Below, piece by piece: positions 46,769 through 55,014 of a DNA stretch of 64,000 nucleotides (positions within the stretch are counted from its first letter, which is position 1; each line of letters begins with the position of its first letter). The position numbers and the translations under genes were made by a program. Below the pieces are notes generated by a model that saw nothing but the letters and a program-made list of their open reading frames with translations, did not search any database and was not told the DNA's origin. Origin of the DNA: WHSW01 sp963777775 (lineage in GTDB: Bacteria; Actinomycetota; Thermoleophilia; Solirubrobacterales; 70-9); contig CAVZRL010000008.1 in assembly GCA_963777775.1 (NCBI GenBank), positions 86,781-150,780 on the forward strand. Reading direction: 5' to 3'.

Positions 46769-48070
46769 TCAGGCCGGCACCGGCTCGACGGCGACTCGGT
46801 CGATTCTCGCTCCCAAGGCCCGGAGTCGCTCATCGATCCGTTCGTAGCCGCGGTCGATCTGGACCACGTTGCCGATCTCCGAGCTGCCGTCGGCGCACAG
46901 CGCCGCGATGAGCATCGCCATCCCGGCACGGATGTCGGGGCTTTCGACTCGCTCGCCGTGAAGCCGGCTCGGTCCGCTGACGATCGCCCTGTGGGGATCG
47001 CAAAGCGTGATCCGAGCGCCCATTGCCACGAGCTTGTCGACGAAGAAAAGCCGGTTCTCGAACATCTTCTCGAAGATCAGGATCGTACCCCGCGCCTGGG
47101 TGGCGAGCGCGAGCGCGATCGAGGTCAGGTCGGCCGGAAAGGCCGGCCACGGGCCATCGTCGATCTTCGGGATCGCATCGCCGAGGTCGTCGCGGACCTC
47201 GAGCGCCTGGTCAGGCGGCACGAGCACGTCGTCGCCCTCGACCATCGACTGCAGCCCGAGCCGCCGGAAGTGGCGGCGGATCGTGATCAGGTCGTCGGGC
47301 TGAGCGTCGCGGATCCGCAGCTCGCCACGGGTCGCCGCGGCCAGCGCCATGAAGCTGGCGACCTCGATGTGGTCGGCGCAGATCCGGTGCTCGGCGCCCC
47401 CGAGCCGGTCGCGCCCGTGCACAGTCATCACGTTGGAGCCGATTCCGTCGATCTGCGCGCCCATCTTCACCAACAGGCGGGCGAGATCCTGGACGTGCGG
47501 CTCGCAGGCGGCGTTGGAGATCGTCGTCGGGCCCGGAGTCAGCGCCGCGGCCATGAGCGCGTTCTCGGTCGCCATCACCGAAGGCTCGTCCATGAAGATG
47601 CCGCAGGGCTGTAGGCCACCCGTCGGCCTCGAGATCACGATCTCGCGATCGCCCTCCACCGTCGCACCCATGTCACGAAAGGCGTCGAGGTGTGGATCGA
47701 GCCGGCGACGGCCGATGAAGTCGCCTCCCGGCGGCGGCATGTGCGCCTCGCCGAACCGCGCCAGCAGCGGGCCGGCGAGCAGGAACGAGGCCCGGATCCG
47801 TGCGGCCAGGCCTTCGTCGATCGCGGTCGCGGAAACCGAGTCGGCGCGCAGGCGAAGCTCGTTGTCGGGCCCCCAATCGGCCCGCACCCCGATCCCCTCC
47901 AGAACCGCTACCTGGGTCTCCGTGTCGCGAATACGCGGCACGTTGGTGAGCACGACTTCCTCCTCGGTGAGCAGGCACGCGGCGAGAATCGGCAGCGCGG
48001 CGTTCTTGTTGCCGGCCGCGGTGATCTCGCCCGAGAGCGGCGGACCGCCCTTGATGACGAACTTCTCCAT
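46769..48070 (-). CDS. murA: UDP-GlcNAc enolpyruvyl transferase with Asp in place of the loop Cys
   Basis: A 433-residue EPT-fold enzyme from ATG 48070, the first committed step of peptidoglycan synthesis. Gly-Asn-Lys-Asn-Ala-Ala near 20 and the Asp-Leu-Thr-Ser region near 310 fit MurA. In the loop normally reading Gly-Gly-Cys-x-Ile-Gly, this protein has Gly-Gly-Asp-Phe-Ile-Gly, so residue 117 is Asp. This substitution is known in M. tuberculosis and Chlamydia MurA, where the enzyme is active and not alkylated by fosfomycin. The longer N-terminal frame to 48613 is antisense to the HD gene and left out. Confidence 0.95.
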   Translation of the reverse strand: MEKFVIKGGPPLSGEITAAGNKNAALPILAACLLTEEEVVLTNVPRIRDTETQVAVLEGIGVRADWGPDNELRLRADSVSATAIDEGLAARIRASFLLAGPLLARFGEAHMPPPGGDFIGRRRLDPHLDAFRDMGATVEGDREIVISRPTGGLQPCGIFMDEPSVMATENALMAAALTPGPTTISNAACEPHVQDLARLLVKMGAQIDGIGSNVMTVHGRDRLGGAEHRICADHIEVASFMALAAATRGELRIRDAQPDDLITIRRHFRRLGLQSMVEGDDVLVPPDQALEVRDDLGDAIPKIDDGPWPAFPADLTSIALALATQARGTILIFEKMFENRLFFVDKLVAMGARITLCDPHRAIVSGPSRLHGERVESPDIRAGMAMLIAALCADGSSEIGNVVQIDRGYERIDERLRALGARIDRVAVEPVPA

Positions 48071-48097
48071 CGGGTGGCTAGGGTAGACCACGCTTCG

Positions 48098-48694
48098 ATG
48101 GTCGAGCCGACGCGGGATGACGCCTGGGACCTGGTCTGCGAGTGGGTCAGCGCCGACTCGCTTCGCAAGCACCTGCTCGGGGTCGAAGCGGCGATGCGCG
48201 CCTATGCGCGCCACTTCGGCGAGGACGAGGAGCTGTGGGGAGTCACCGGCCTGGTCCACGACCTCGACTACGAGCGCTTTCCCGATCTCGACGATGCCGA
48301 GAACGGGCATCCGCGCAGCGCCCTGCGCCTGTTTGCCGAGCTCGACTGGCCGCCGGAGCTGATCGACGCCGTCGCCGGCCACGCCACCTTCCTCGGCGTT
48401 CCGCGTCAGAGCCCGATGGCGAAATCCCTGTTCGCGGTCGACGAGCTGTCCGGGTTCATCGCCGCCTGCGCGCTGGTCCGCCCGACCGGGATCGAGGGCC
48501 TGGCGCCGAAGTCGGTGCGCAAGAAGCTCAAGCAGCCCTCGTTTGCCGCCGGCGTCAACCGCGACGAGGTGCGCCAGGGAGCGGCCGAGCTCGGCGTCGA
48601 GTTCGACGAGCACGTCGCCTTCGTGATCGCGGCGATGGCCGAGCGCGCCGACGAGCTCGGGCTCGGGCCCCGCGAGTCCGGGCCGAGCGGATGA
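48098..48694 (+). CDS. HD-domain (HDIG) hydrolase
   Basis: A 198-residue phosphohydrolase-fold protein from ATG 48098. Metal-binding residues are His25 (Arg-Lys-His-Leu), His54-Asp55 (Leu-Val-His-Asp) and His71, and a later Gly-His-Ala site probably completes the set. The substrate is unknown; small members hydrolyse nucleotides or cyclic nucleotides. It is divergent from murA by 27 bp and its stop overlaps the hydrolase start (ATGA). Confidence 0.86.
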   Translation: MVEPTRDDAWDLVCEWVSADSLRKHLLGVEAAMRAYARHFGEDEELWGVTGLVHDLDYERFPDLDDAENGHPRSALRLFAELDWPPELIDAVAGHATFLGVPRQSPMAKSLFAVDELSGFIAACALVRPTGIEGLAPKSVRKKLKQPSFAAGVNRDEVRQGAAELGVEFDEHVAFVIAAMAERADELGLGPRESGPSG

Positions 48695-50196
48695 AGCGCC
48701 GCTGGAAGGTCCTGATCGGCCTCCTGCTCGCGCTCGCCGGCCTGCTGGCGCTGAACACGATCATCGTCAACGGCGAGACCAAGGAGGCCGAGGTGACGAT
48801 CGAGGGCGGCGAGATCCTCGGCTTGCCCGGCGGCGAGCTGCAGGTGCTCGACGGCGGCGCGCCGAGGCTCGCCGGCAACTCCGCGCCGACGGGGCCCCCG
48901 ATCGTGCTCCTGCACTGCTACGCGTGCTCGCTGCATTGGTGGGACCGGATCGAGCCGATCCTCGCCCGGCGCCACCGGGTGATCCGGATCGACCTGCTCG
49001 GACACGGTGGCTCGCAGAAGCCCTCGAGCGGCTACGAGATCACGAGCCAAGCCGCGCTCGTCGGTGCCGCGCTCGACCGGCTCGAGGTCCAGGGCGCGGT
49101 GGTGGTCGGCCATTCGATGGGCTTCTCGGTCGCCACGGCGCTCGCCGAGCAGTCGACGCAACTGGTGGATCGCCTGGTCAACATCGGGGCGGGGCCGAGC
49201 GAGGACGCGTGCTCGGTGCCGACGCTCGCGCGGCTCGGATACACGCCGGTGATCGGCCAGGCGATCTGGCGACTGACTCCCGATGCCCTGGTGGACGAGG
49301 GCTACGCGCGTGCGTTCGCCCCCGGCTACGACCTCGCCGCCGGGTTCCCGAACCCCGACCAGGTGGTCGACGACTTCCGCGCGATGACCTACACGGCGTT
49401 TCGCGAGGCAGAGCGCAAGACCCGTGAGTTTGTCGAGGAGCGGCCGCTCAACGAACGGCTCCAGGGGGTGCCGGTGCCACTGCTCTCGATCTTCGGCACC
49501 GAGGACCAGCTCTGCGACCCGGAGGCATCCCAGGCCGCCTACGGGACGGTGCCCGGCGCCCGCCTGGCGGAGATCGAGGGCGCCGGCCACTCGCCGAACG
49601 TCGAGAAGCCCGGCCAGACCGCCGCCCTGATCGGCGAGTTCGCCGCCGACGCCGGCGACGAGGCGATCCCGCCGCCGCCACGGAACGGTGGCCAGAAGTC
49701 AGGAAAGGAGCGAGGGCGGCGAAAACCGAGCAGATCGGGGAAGCAGCCGCGAGCGGCGAAGCGAGCGCACTTGATAACGTACGTGAGCGAGGCGATCGCG
49801 CGAGGACACCGAGCTGCGACGGTTTGCAGCCGCCTACTGCCAGCGACCGCCGGCTTTGGCCCATTCGGTGAGGTGATCGACCGAGCAGAAGTCGTCGGGG
49901 ACCCGGTGGTCACCGCGATGTCGGACGGCGAGCACGTAGAGATCGTCGAGGGCCACTTCACAGTGCGAGCAGGTTCGCGGCGGCGGGTCGAGGTCAAGCG
50001 GCTCGGCCAGCCCGCCCGGCTCCCAGTGGGCGCCCTGGATCGCCCACGGGACGACGTGCTCGAGGCGGCAGAACACTGCCCGCCTCTCCCCCGCCGGCTC
50101 GTAGACGCGAAAGCCGTCGTCGGCCGCGACGCCCTCACCGCACCACGAGCAGCGCTCAGTCATGCGGATAGATTCCGAAGCCCATGGCTTCGCTGA
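48691..50196 (+). CDS. Alpha/beta hydrolase with an anomalous C-terminal frame
   Basis: The first 320 residues are a clear alpha/beta hydrolase: an N-terminal membrane anchor (about 7-26), oxyanion His-Cys-Tyr, nucleophile Ser142 in Gly-His-Ser-Met-Gly, acid Asp272, His300. The fold ends near base 49,650. The same frame then continues without a stop to 50196, giving about 180 residues rich in AGA, CGA, ATA and AAA codons and basic residues, and running antisense through the zinc-ligand gene at 49834-50163. The tail is probably not genuine: stop loss or a frameshift is likely. The enzyme substrate is unknown. Confidence 0.7.
   Translation: MKRRWKVLIGLLLALAGLLALNTIIVNGETKEAEVTIEGGEILGLPGGELQVLDGGAPRLAGNSAPTGPPIVLLHCYACSLHWWDRIEPILARRHRVIRIDLLGHGGSQKPSSGYEITSQAALVGAALDRLEVQGAVVVGHSMGFSVATALAEQSTQLVDRLVNIGAGPSEDACSVPTLARLGYTPVIGQAIWRLTPDALVDEGYARAFAPGYDLAAGFPNPDQVVDDFRAMTYTAFREAERKTREFVEERPLNERLQGVPVPLLSIFGTEDQLCDPEASQAAYGTVPGARLAEIEGAGHSPNVEKPGQTAALIGEFAADAGDEAIPPPPRNGGQKSGKERGRRKPSRSGKQPRAAKRAHLITYVSEAIARGHRAATVCSRLLPATAGFGPFGEVIDRAEVVGDPVVTAMSDGEHVEIVEGHFTVRAGSRRRVEVKRLGQPARLPVGALDRPRDDVLEAAEHCPPLPRRLVDAKAVVGRDALTAPRAALSHADRFRSPWLR
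49834..50163 (-). CDS. Hypothetical Cys/His zinc-ligand protein
   Basis: A 109-residue protein with paired zinc-ligand motifs: Cys-Ser-Trp-Cys-Gly (4-9), Phe-Cys-x-Leu-Glu-His near 32, Cys-Ser-His-Cys near 64 and Phe-Cys-Ser-Val-Asp-His near 92. The repeated Cys-x2-Cys...Phe-Cys-x3-His layout, seen twice, strongly suggests a real two-lobe zinc protein rather than a shadow of the antisense hydrolase tail. Trp-Ala and Trp-Ala-Lys repeat after each His. The family is unknown to me. It may be an HNH-like relative without a catalytic motif. Confidence 0.72.
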   Translation of the reverse strand: MTERCSWCGEGVAADDGFRVYEPAGERRAVFCRLEHVVPWAIQGAHWEPGGLAEPLDLDPPPRTCSHCEVALDDLYVLAVRHRGDHRVPDDFCSVDHLTEWAKAGGRWQ

Positions 50197-51263
50197 GGAT
50201 AGTCGCGCTCGAGGGCGACCAGACCGGCCAGGAGCTGCTCGAGCAGGCGCTGCGGGTGCTCGACCCGGCGCTGCTCGGGGTCGAGCTGGAGATCGTCCGC
50301 TTCGACCTCTCGCTCGCCAACCGGCGCGCGACCGAGAACCGGGTCTGCGCCGAGGCCGCTGAGGCGATGCTCGAGACCGGGTTCGGGATCAAGGCCGCGA
50401 CGATCACCCCGGAGGGCGCCGACGACGTCGGCAGCCCGAACCGGATCCTCCGCGAGGCGATCGGCGGCAAGGTGATCGTCCGCACCGGGCGCCGGATCCC
50501 GGGCGTGACCCCGGTCGCCGGTATTCATCATCCGATCTCGGTCTGCCGGATGGCGGTCGGCGACGCCTACGGCGCGCAGGAGAGCCGGGAGGCGGACGGC
50601 GAGGACGAGGTCGCGGTGCGAGTCGAGCGAATCCGCCGCTCGGACTGCCGAGCGGTGGCCGAGTACGCGTTTCGCGAGGCAGAACGGATCGGCGGCAAGG
50701 TCTACGGCGGACCGAAATGGACCGTGAGCCCGGTCTACGAGGGGATGCTGAAGGAGGAGATCGACACAGCGGCCGCGCGCCATCCCGAGGTCGTCTACGA
50801 ACCGGTGCTGATCGATGCGACGCTCGCCGGCCTGATCGGGGGCGCGGTCACGGACGCGCTGGTGATCCCGTGTCTGAACCGTGACGGCGACCTGCTCTCC
50901 GACCTCGTCCTGCCCCTGTTCGGCTCGATCGCCGGCGCCGAGTCGGTGCTGCTTGCGCTCGATCCCGAGCTTCGCCCGCGGGTCGCGATGGCCGAGGCGC
51001 CGCACGGAACCGCGCCGGCGCTCGAGGGCAAGGACATCGCCAACCCGATGGCGATGATCCTCGCCGCCGCCGCGGTCCTGCACTACGCGGAGCGCGAGCG
51101 CGCGGCACGGGCGGTCTATGAGAGCGTGATCGAGACGGTCGCCGCGGGGACCCGGACCCCGGACCTCGGAGGGCACGCGGGCACGACGGAGTTCACCGAC
51201 ACGGTGGTCGCCGCGGTGCAGCGCAAGCTCGAGGGGTGGTCGAACCTTGGCGCCGGGACGTAG
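50184..51263 (+). CDS. Isocitrate/isopropylmalate-family dehydrogenase
   Basis: A 359-residue beta-decarboxylating dehydrogenase. Ala-Leu-Glu-Gly-Asp-Gln-Thr-Gly at the start, the substrate motif Ser84-x-Asn86-x3-Arg90, Lys-Trp-Thr-Val near 174, Gly-Asp-Leu-Leu-Ser-Asp-Leu near 230 and His-Gly-Thr-Ala-Pro near 276 are visible. The Asn-Pro-Met-Ala-Met-Ile loop follows. A short insert with acidic residues near 125-135 is unusual. The Ser-x-Asn pattern resembles IDH rather than LeuB. NAD or NADP use is undecided. The liv operon begins 42 bp downstream on the same strand. Confidence 0.85.
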   Translation: MASLRIVALEGDQTGQELLEQALRVLDPALLGVELEIVRFDLSLANRRATENRVCAEAAEAMLETGFGIKAATITPEGADDVGSPNRILREAIGGKVIVRTGRRIPGVTPVAGIHHPISVCRMAVGDAYGAQESREADGEDEVAVRVERIRRSDCRAVAEYAFREAERIGGKVYGGPKWTVSPVYEGMLKEEIDTAAARHPEVVYEPVLIDATLAGLIGGAVTDALVIPCLNRDGDLLSDLVLPLFGSIAGAESVLLALDPELRPRVAMAEAPHGTAPALEGKDIANPMAMILAAAAVLHYAERERAARAVYESVIETVAAGTRTPDLGGHAGTTEFTDTVVAAVQRKLEGWSNLGAGT

Positions 51264-51305
51264 GCGCCGGTTTCAAGCGGGCCTGTGGGGATACGATGAG
51301 CGAGA

Positions 51306-52316
51306 ATGGAGGCCGTAACGCTCACCGCGGACAAGGCTCCCTCGCGCCTCGAACGGATTCGAGAGGCTGCGAACCGGCGCCCGGCGGCTGCGGCACTCGC
51401 GCTTCTCGGCGTGATCGTGCTCGTGATGGTCGCCGCGAAAGGCCTTCACGACGTCGCCCAGACCGGCCTCACTGGGCTCTCTCTCGGAGCGATCTACGCG
51501 CTCGGTGCCGTGGGCCTCACCCTCGTCTACGGGATCCTCAAGCTGACCAACTTCGCCCAAGGGGACTTCCTCACCTTCGGCGCGTACATGGCCTACCTGG
51601 TGAATGTCACCTGGGGGATGCCGCTCGTGCTCGGAATCTTCTTCGCGATGGCGACGACTGCGCTGCTCGGCGTCTTCTTCGAGAAGGTGATGTGGGGCCC
51701 CATGCGCGCACGCCGGGCCGGCCTCCTTCAGCTGCTGCTGATGTCGATCGGCCTCGCCTTCCTGATCCGAGCGGTGATCCAATACATCTGGTCCACCAAC
51801 ATCCGGTTCCTCGACGTGAATCTGATCGAGACGGTGGAGATCTTCGGCCTGCGGATCGGGCGCACCTCGCTGATCATCCTGATCGTCGGAATCGTGCTCA
51901 TCGCCGCGATCGGCCTGATGCTCCGCTACTCGCTGCTCGGCAAGCGTATGCGGGCCCTCTCGGACAACCTCGAGTTGGCCGAGACGTCGGGAATCGACAC
52001 GTCGCGGGTGATCCTCTACACGTGGATCTTCGCCGGGGCGCTGGCGGGGCTGGCGGGCGTCATGGCCGGGGCGACGACCGAGCTGCGGCCCGAGCTCGGC
52101 TTCGAACTGCTGCTACCGATCTTTGCCGCCGTGATTCTCGGCGGGATCGGGAACGCCTTCGGTGCGCTGGTCGGCGGGCTCGTCCTGGGTGTGATCATCG
52201 AGTGGTCAACGCTGTTCTTCGACGCGCGCTGGAAAGTGACGATCGGCTTCGTGGCGCTGATCGTCGTCCTGATCGTCAGGCCACAGGGGATCTTCGGGCG
52301 GGCGAAGGCGATCTGA
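51306..52316 (+). CDS. livH: Branched-chain amino-acid ABC permease LivH
   Basis: A 336-residue permease with about eight membrane helices. Gly-Leu-Ser-Leu-Gly-Ala-Ile-Tyr-Ala-Leu near 56, Thr-Asn-Phe-Ala-Gln-Gly-Asp near 83 and Arg-Tyr-Ser-Leu-Leu-Gly-Lys-Arg-Met-Arg-Ala near 210 are the usual LivH motifs, the last being the coupling (EAA-like) loop. It has an unusually long N-terminal cytoplasmic segment (about 35 residues). It is the first of livHMGF; livM follows after 6 bp. Confidence 0.94.
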   Translation: MEAVTLTADKAPSRLERIREAANRRPAAAALALLGVIVLVMVAAKGLHDVAQTGLTGLSLGAIYALGAVGLTLVYGILKLTNFAQGDFLTFGAYMAYLVNVTWGMPLVLGIFFAMATTALLGVFFEKVMWGPMRARRAGLLQLLLMSIGLAFLIRAVIQYIWSTNIRFLDVNLIETVEIFGLRIGRTSLIILIVGIVLIAAIGLMLRYSLLGKRMRALSDNLELAETSGIDTSRVILYTWIFAGALAGLAGVMAGATTELRPELGFELLLPIFAAVILGGIGNAFGALVGGLVLGVIIEWSTLFFDARWKVTIGFVALIVVLIVRPQGIFGRAKAI

Positions 52317-52322
52317 GACGCC

Positions 52323-53315
52323 ATGGACCCGCTTCCTGTCGCCATCACCTTCGACTTCCTGACCAGCATCAGCTTCTGGACCAGCGTCGGCGTGCTGGCG
52401 GCCACCTACGCACTGGTGGCGCTGGGCCTACAGCTCAACCTCGGGTTCACCGGGATCCTCAACTTCGGCGCCGCCGGGTTCATGGCGGTCGGCGCCTACA
52501 CGATGGCGATCCTCACGATCGACACCGACATCTCGTTCTGGTTCACGCTCCCCCTCGCGATCCTGGTCACGATGGCGTTCAGCCTCATCGTCGGCCTTCC
52601 CGCTCTGCGCCTTCGAGCGGACTACCTCGCGATCGCGACCGTCGCCTTTGCCGAGATCATCCGCCTGATCGCGCAGAACGCTCGCTCGCTGACGGGGGGC
52701 AACCAGGGCCTGTTCTGTAGCGACGACCAGTCGGCCTGCTACGACGATACCTGGCTCGACGTCTCAGAGCGAATCGAGGGCTGGCTGGCGGACCTGGGCT
52801 GGAGCGACCCGGAGATCCTGTTTCCGCTCCTGCTCGTCGGGTGGGCGCTGGTGCTGATCATCACCGTTGGGCTTCGCTTCGTGCAGAAGAGCCCGTGGGG
52901 AAGGGTGCTCCGCGCCGTGCGCGAGGACGAGGATGCCGCCAGGGCGCTGGGGAAGAACGCCTTCGCCTACAAGCTCCAGTCGCTGGCCATCTCCGCCGCG
53001 ATCGCGGCGATCGCGGGTTGGATCCTGGCGATGAACCTGGCCACCATCCACCCGATCGACTTCGAGCCGCTGGTGACCTTCTTCGCCTACGGGGTGCTGG
53101 TGCTTGGCGGGCTGGCCAGCTACTGGGGAGTGCTTGTCGGCTCGGTGATCTTCTGGACGCTGCTCGAGGCAACTCGCTTCATCGACGTCTTCGACGACGA
53201 ATCCGACCAGGTGGCGCTTCGCCTCGCGATCGTCGGGCTGGTGCTGATCCTGTTGATGGCCTTCCGGCCGCAGGGGATGTTCGGTAAGCGAGAGGAGATG
53301 GTCCTCGGTGACTGA
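52323..53315 (+). CDS. livM: Branched-chain amino-acid ABC permease LivM
   Basis: A 330-residue permease. Asn-Leu-Gly-Phe-Thr-Gly-Ile-Leu-Asn-Phe-Gly near 39, Ala-Asp-Tyr-Leu-Ala-Ile-Ala-Thr near 100, and the coupling loop Ser-Pro-Trp-Gly-Arg-Val-Leu-Arg-Ala-Val-Arg-Glu-Asp near 192 are typical LivM. An external loop near 125-160 carries a Cys pair (Phe-Cys-Ser...Ala-Cys-Tyr), which could form a disulfide. It overlaps livG by 8 bp. Confidence 0.94.
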   Translation: MDPLPVAITFDFLTSISFWTSVGVLAATYALVALGLQLNLGFTGILNFGAAGFMAVGAYTMAILTIDTDISFWFTLPLAILVTMAFSLIVGLPALRLRADYLAIATVAFAEIIRLIAQNARSLTGGNQGLFCSDDQSACYDDTWLDVSERIEGWLADLGWSDPEILFPLLLVGWALVLIITVGLRFVQKSPWGRVLRAVREDEDAARALGKNAFAYKLQSLAISAAIAAIAGWILAMNLATIHPIDFEPLVTFFAYGVLVLGGLASYWGVLVGSVIFWTLLEATRFIDVFDDESDQVALRLAIVGLVLILLMAFRPQGMFGKREEMVLGD

Positions 53316-54150
53316 TGGGCCGGCGAAGACCGCAACCCAGACCGCAGGCGGCAACGGACGGGCGATCTTCCAGGCGCACGGGGTGGTCAAGCGGTTCGGC
53401 GGCATCCGGGCCGTGGATGGCGCCACGCTGACCGTCGGGGAGGGCTCGATCACCGCCCTGATCGGTCCCAACGGAGCCGGCAAGACCACGTTCTTCAACG
53501 TGATCACCGGCTTCTACCGCCCGGACGGTGGCCGTGCGACCTTTGCAGGCGAGGAGATGCTCGGGCGACCGGCCTACGCGATCGCCCGCCGCGGGATGGT
53601 TCGCACGTTCCAGATCACCAAGGCGCTCGCACGGATGCCGGTGATCGACAACATGATGCTCGCCGCCCCGGACCAGCCGGGCGAGCGCCTGGTAAACGTC
53701 ATCTTTCGCCCGGGCACGTCGCGGCGGCGCGAAGGAGAGGTCCGCGAGCAGGCGATGGAGCTGCTCGAGATCTTCAACCTGACCAAGCTCGCCGACTCCT
53801 ATGGGGGAACGCTTTCGGGCGGACAGCGCAAGCTGCTGGAGCTGGCGCGTGCGCTGATGACAAGGCCTCGCTTCCTGCTTCTCGATGAGCCGATGGCGGG
53901 CATCAATCCAACCCTCGGACGGCGACTGCTCGACCACATGCAGCGGTTGCGAGCCGAGGAGGGGGTCACCTTCCTCTTCATCGAGCACGACATGGAGGTG
54001 GTGATGAACCACTCCGACCGGGTGATCGTGATGGCCGAAGGTCGGGTGATCGCCGACGGCGAGCCACACGAGGTCCGCAGCGACCCGGCTGTGATCGATG
54101 CGTATCTCGGCACCGGGTCCCCTCCCGAGGCAGCCGACGGCGACGCGTGA
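53308..54150 (+). CDS. livG: Branched-chain amino-acid ABC ATPase LivG
   Basis: A 280-residue ATPase starting at GTG. Walker A Gly-Pro-Asn-Gly-Ala-Gly-Lys-Thr is at 53-60, the signature Leu-Ser-Gly-Gly-Gln-Arg-Lys near 169, Walker B Leu-Leu-Leu-Asp-Glu-Pro near 192, and the H-loop Glu-His-Asp-Met-Glu near 228, a LivG hallmark. A 20-residue polar N-terminal tail precedes the fold. The stop overlaps the livF start by 4 bp. Confidence 0.95.
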   Translation: MTDGPAKTATQTAGGNGRAIFQAHGVVKRFGGIRAVDGATLTVGEGSITALIGPNGAGKTTFFNVITGFYRPDGGRATFAGEEMLGRPAYAIARRGMVRTFQITKALARMPVIDNMMLAAPDQPGERLVNVIFRPGTSRRREGEVREQAMELLEIFNLTKLADSYGGTLSGGQRKLLELARALMTRPRFLLLDEPMAGINPTLGRRLLDHMQRLRAEEGVTFLFIEHDMEVVMNHSDRVIVMAEGRVIADGEPHEVRSDPAVIDAYLGTGSPPEAADGDA

Positions 54151-54932
54151 CCCCGAGCCCCACAGGAAACGGTGCCCTGCTCGTCACCAAGGAGTTGATC
54201 GGCGGCTACGTGGCCGAGGTTGACGTTCTCACGGGCGTCTCGATGCGCGTCAACGAGGGGGAGACCGTCACCGTGATCGGCCCCAACGGCGCCGGCAAGT
54301 CGACGTTGATCAAGGCGATCTTCGGCCTGCTGCGGCCTCGCAGCGGCCATGTCGTCTTCAGGGGCGAGGAGATCACTGGCCACAAGCCGCACACGATCAC
54401 CCGCCTGGGACTGAGCTACGTGCCCCAGCTCGACAACATCTTCCCCAGCCTCACGGTGGAGGAGAACCTCGACATGGGGTCCCTCGACCGTGCCAGCACG
54501 GGCGAACAGATCGCGCGCATGTACGAGCTCTTCCCGCGCCTCGGCGAGCGCTGCGACCAATTCGCCGGGACGATGAGCGGCGGCGAGCGCCAGATGGTGG
54601 CGATGGCGCGGGCGCTGATGCCCGACCCGCAGGTCCTGCTCCTCGACGAGCCCTCGGCGGGACTCGCGCCGGCGTTCGTGGAGGCGATCTTCGAGCAGAT
54701 CGAGGAGATCAACCGGGCCGGCGTGACGATCGTGATGGTCGAGCAGAACGCCCGCCGCGCGCTCGCCATGTCCGATCGCGGGTACGTGCTCGACCTCGGC
54801 GCCAATCGCTTCGAGGGGCCGGGCAAGGAGCTGCTCGAGGACCCGAAGGTGGCCGAGCTCTACCTCGGCGGTACCGCGCGGGTTGATCGGCCGGACGAAG
54901 CGGCCGAGATCGTCGAGGACGAAGGAGCGTAG
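54147..54932 (+). CDS. livF: Branched-chain amino-acid ABC ATPase LivF
   Basis: A 261-residue ATPase starting at GTG. Walker A is at 45-52, Val-Pro-Gln near 92, signature Met-Ser-Gly-Gly-Glu-Arg-Gln near 144 and Walker B Leu-Leu-Leu-Asp-Glu-Pro-Ser near 168. The Val-Glu-Gln-Asn H-region uses Gln in place of His, as in other LivF. It is the last gene of the operon, followed by a strong terminator shared with livK. Confidence 0.95.
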   Translation: MTPSPTGNGALLVTKELIGGYVAEVDVLTGVSMRVNEGETVTVIGPNGAGKSTLIKAIFGLLRPRSGHVVFRGEEITGHKPHTITRLGLSYVPQLDNIFPSLTVEENLDMGSLDRASTGEQIARMYELFPRLGERCDQFAGTMSGGERQMVAMARALMPDPQVLLLDEPSAGLAPAFVEAIFEQIEEINRAGVTIVMVEQNARRALAMSDRGYVLDLGANRFEGPGKELLEDPKVAELYLGGTARVDRPDEAAEIVEDEGA

Positions 54933-54938
54933 AACGGA

Positions 54939-54966
54939 GACGGCCGGGGCTTGCGCCCCGGCCGTC
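54939..54966. terminator. Shared bidirectional terminator between livF and livK
   Basis: A perfect 12-bp inverted repeat (54939-54950 with 54955-54966) with the 4-base loop TTGC lies six bases after the livF stop, and livK ends 49 bases to its right on the other strand. Confidence 0.8.
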
Positions 54967-55014
54967 CATTCGTACGTTGTCGATCGCGGTCGAGGACCGC
55001 GACGCGACTTCGCG

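Noticed and set aside
46761..46786. GAGCCGG/CCGGCTC inverted repeat between murA and hisZ as a terminator
   Set aside because: Short stem with a 12-base loop overlapping the murA stop codon; too weak to claim operon separation.
48071..48613. N-terminal extension of murA
   Set aside because: Antisense to the HD gene; MurA begins at ATG 48070.
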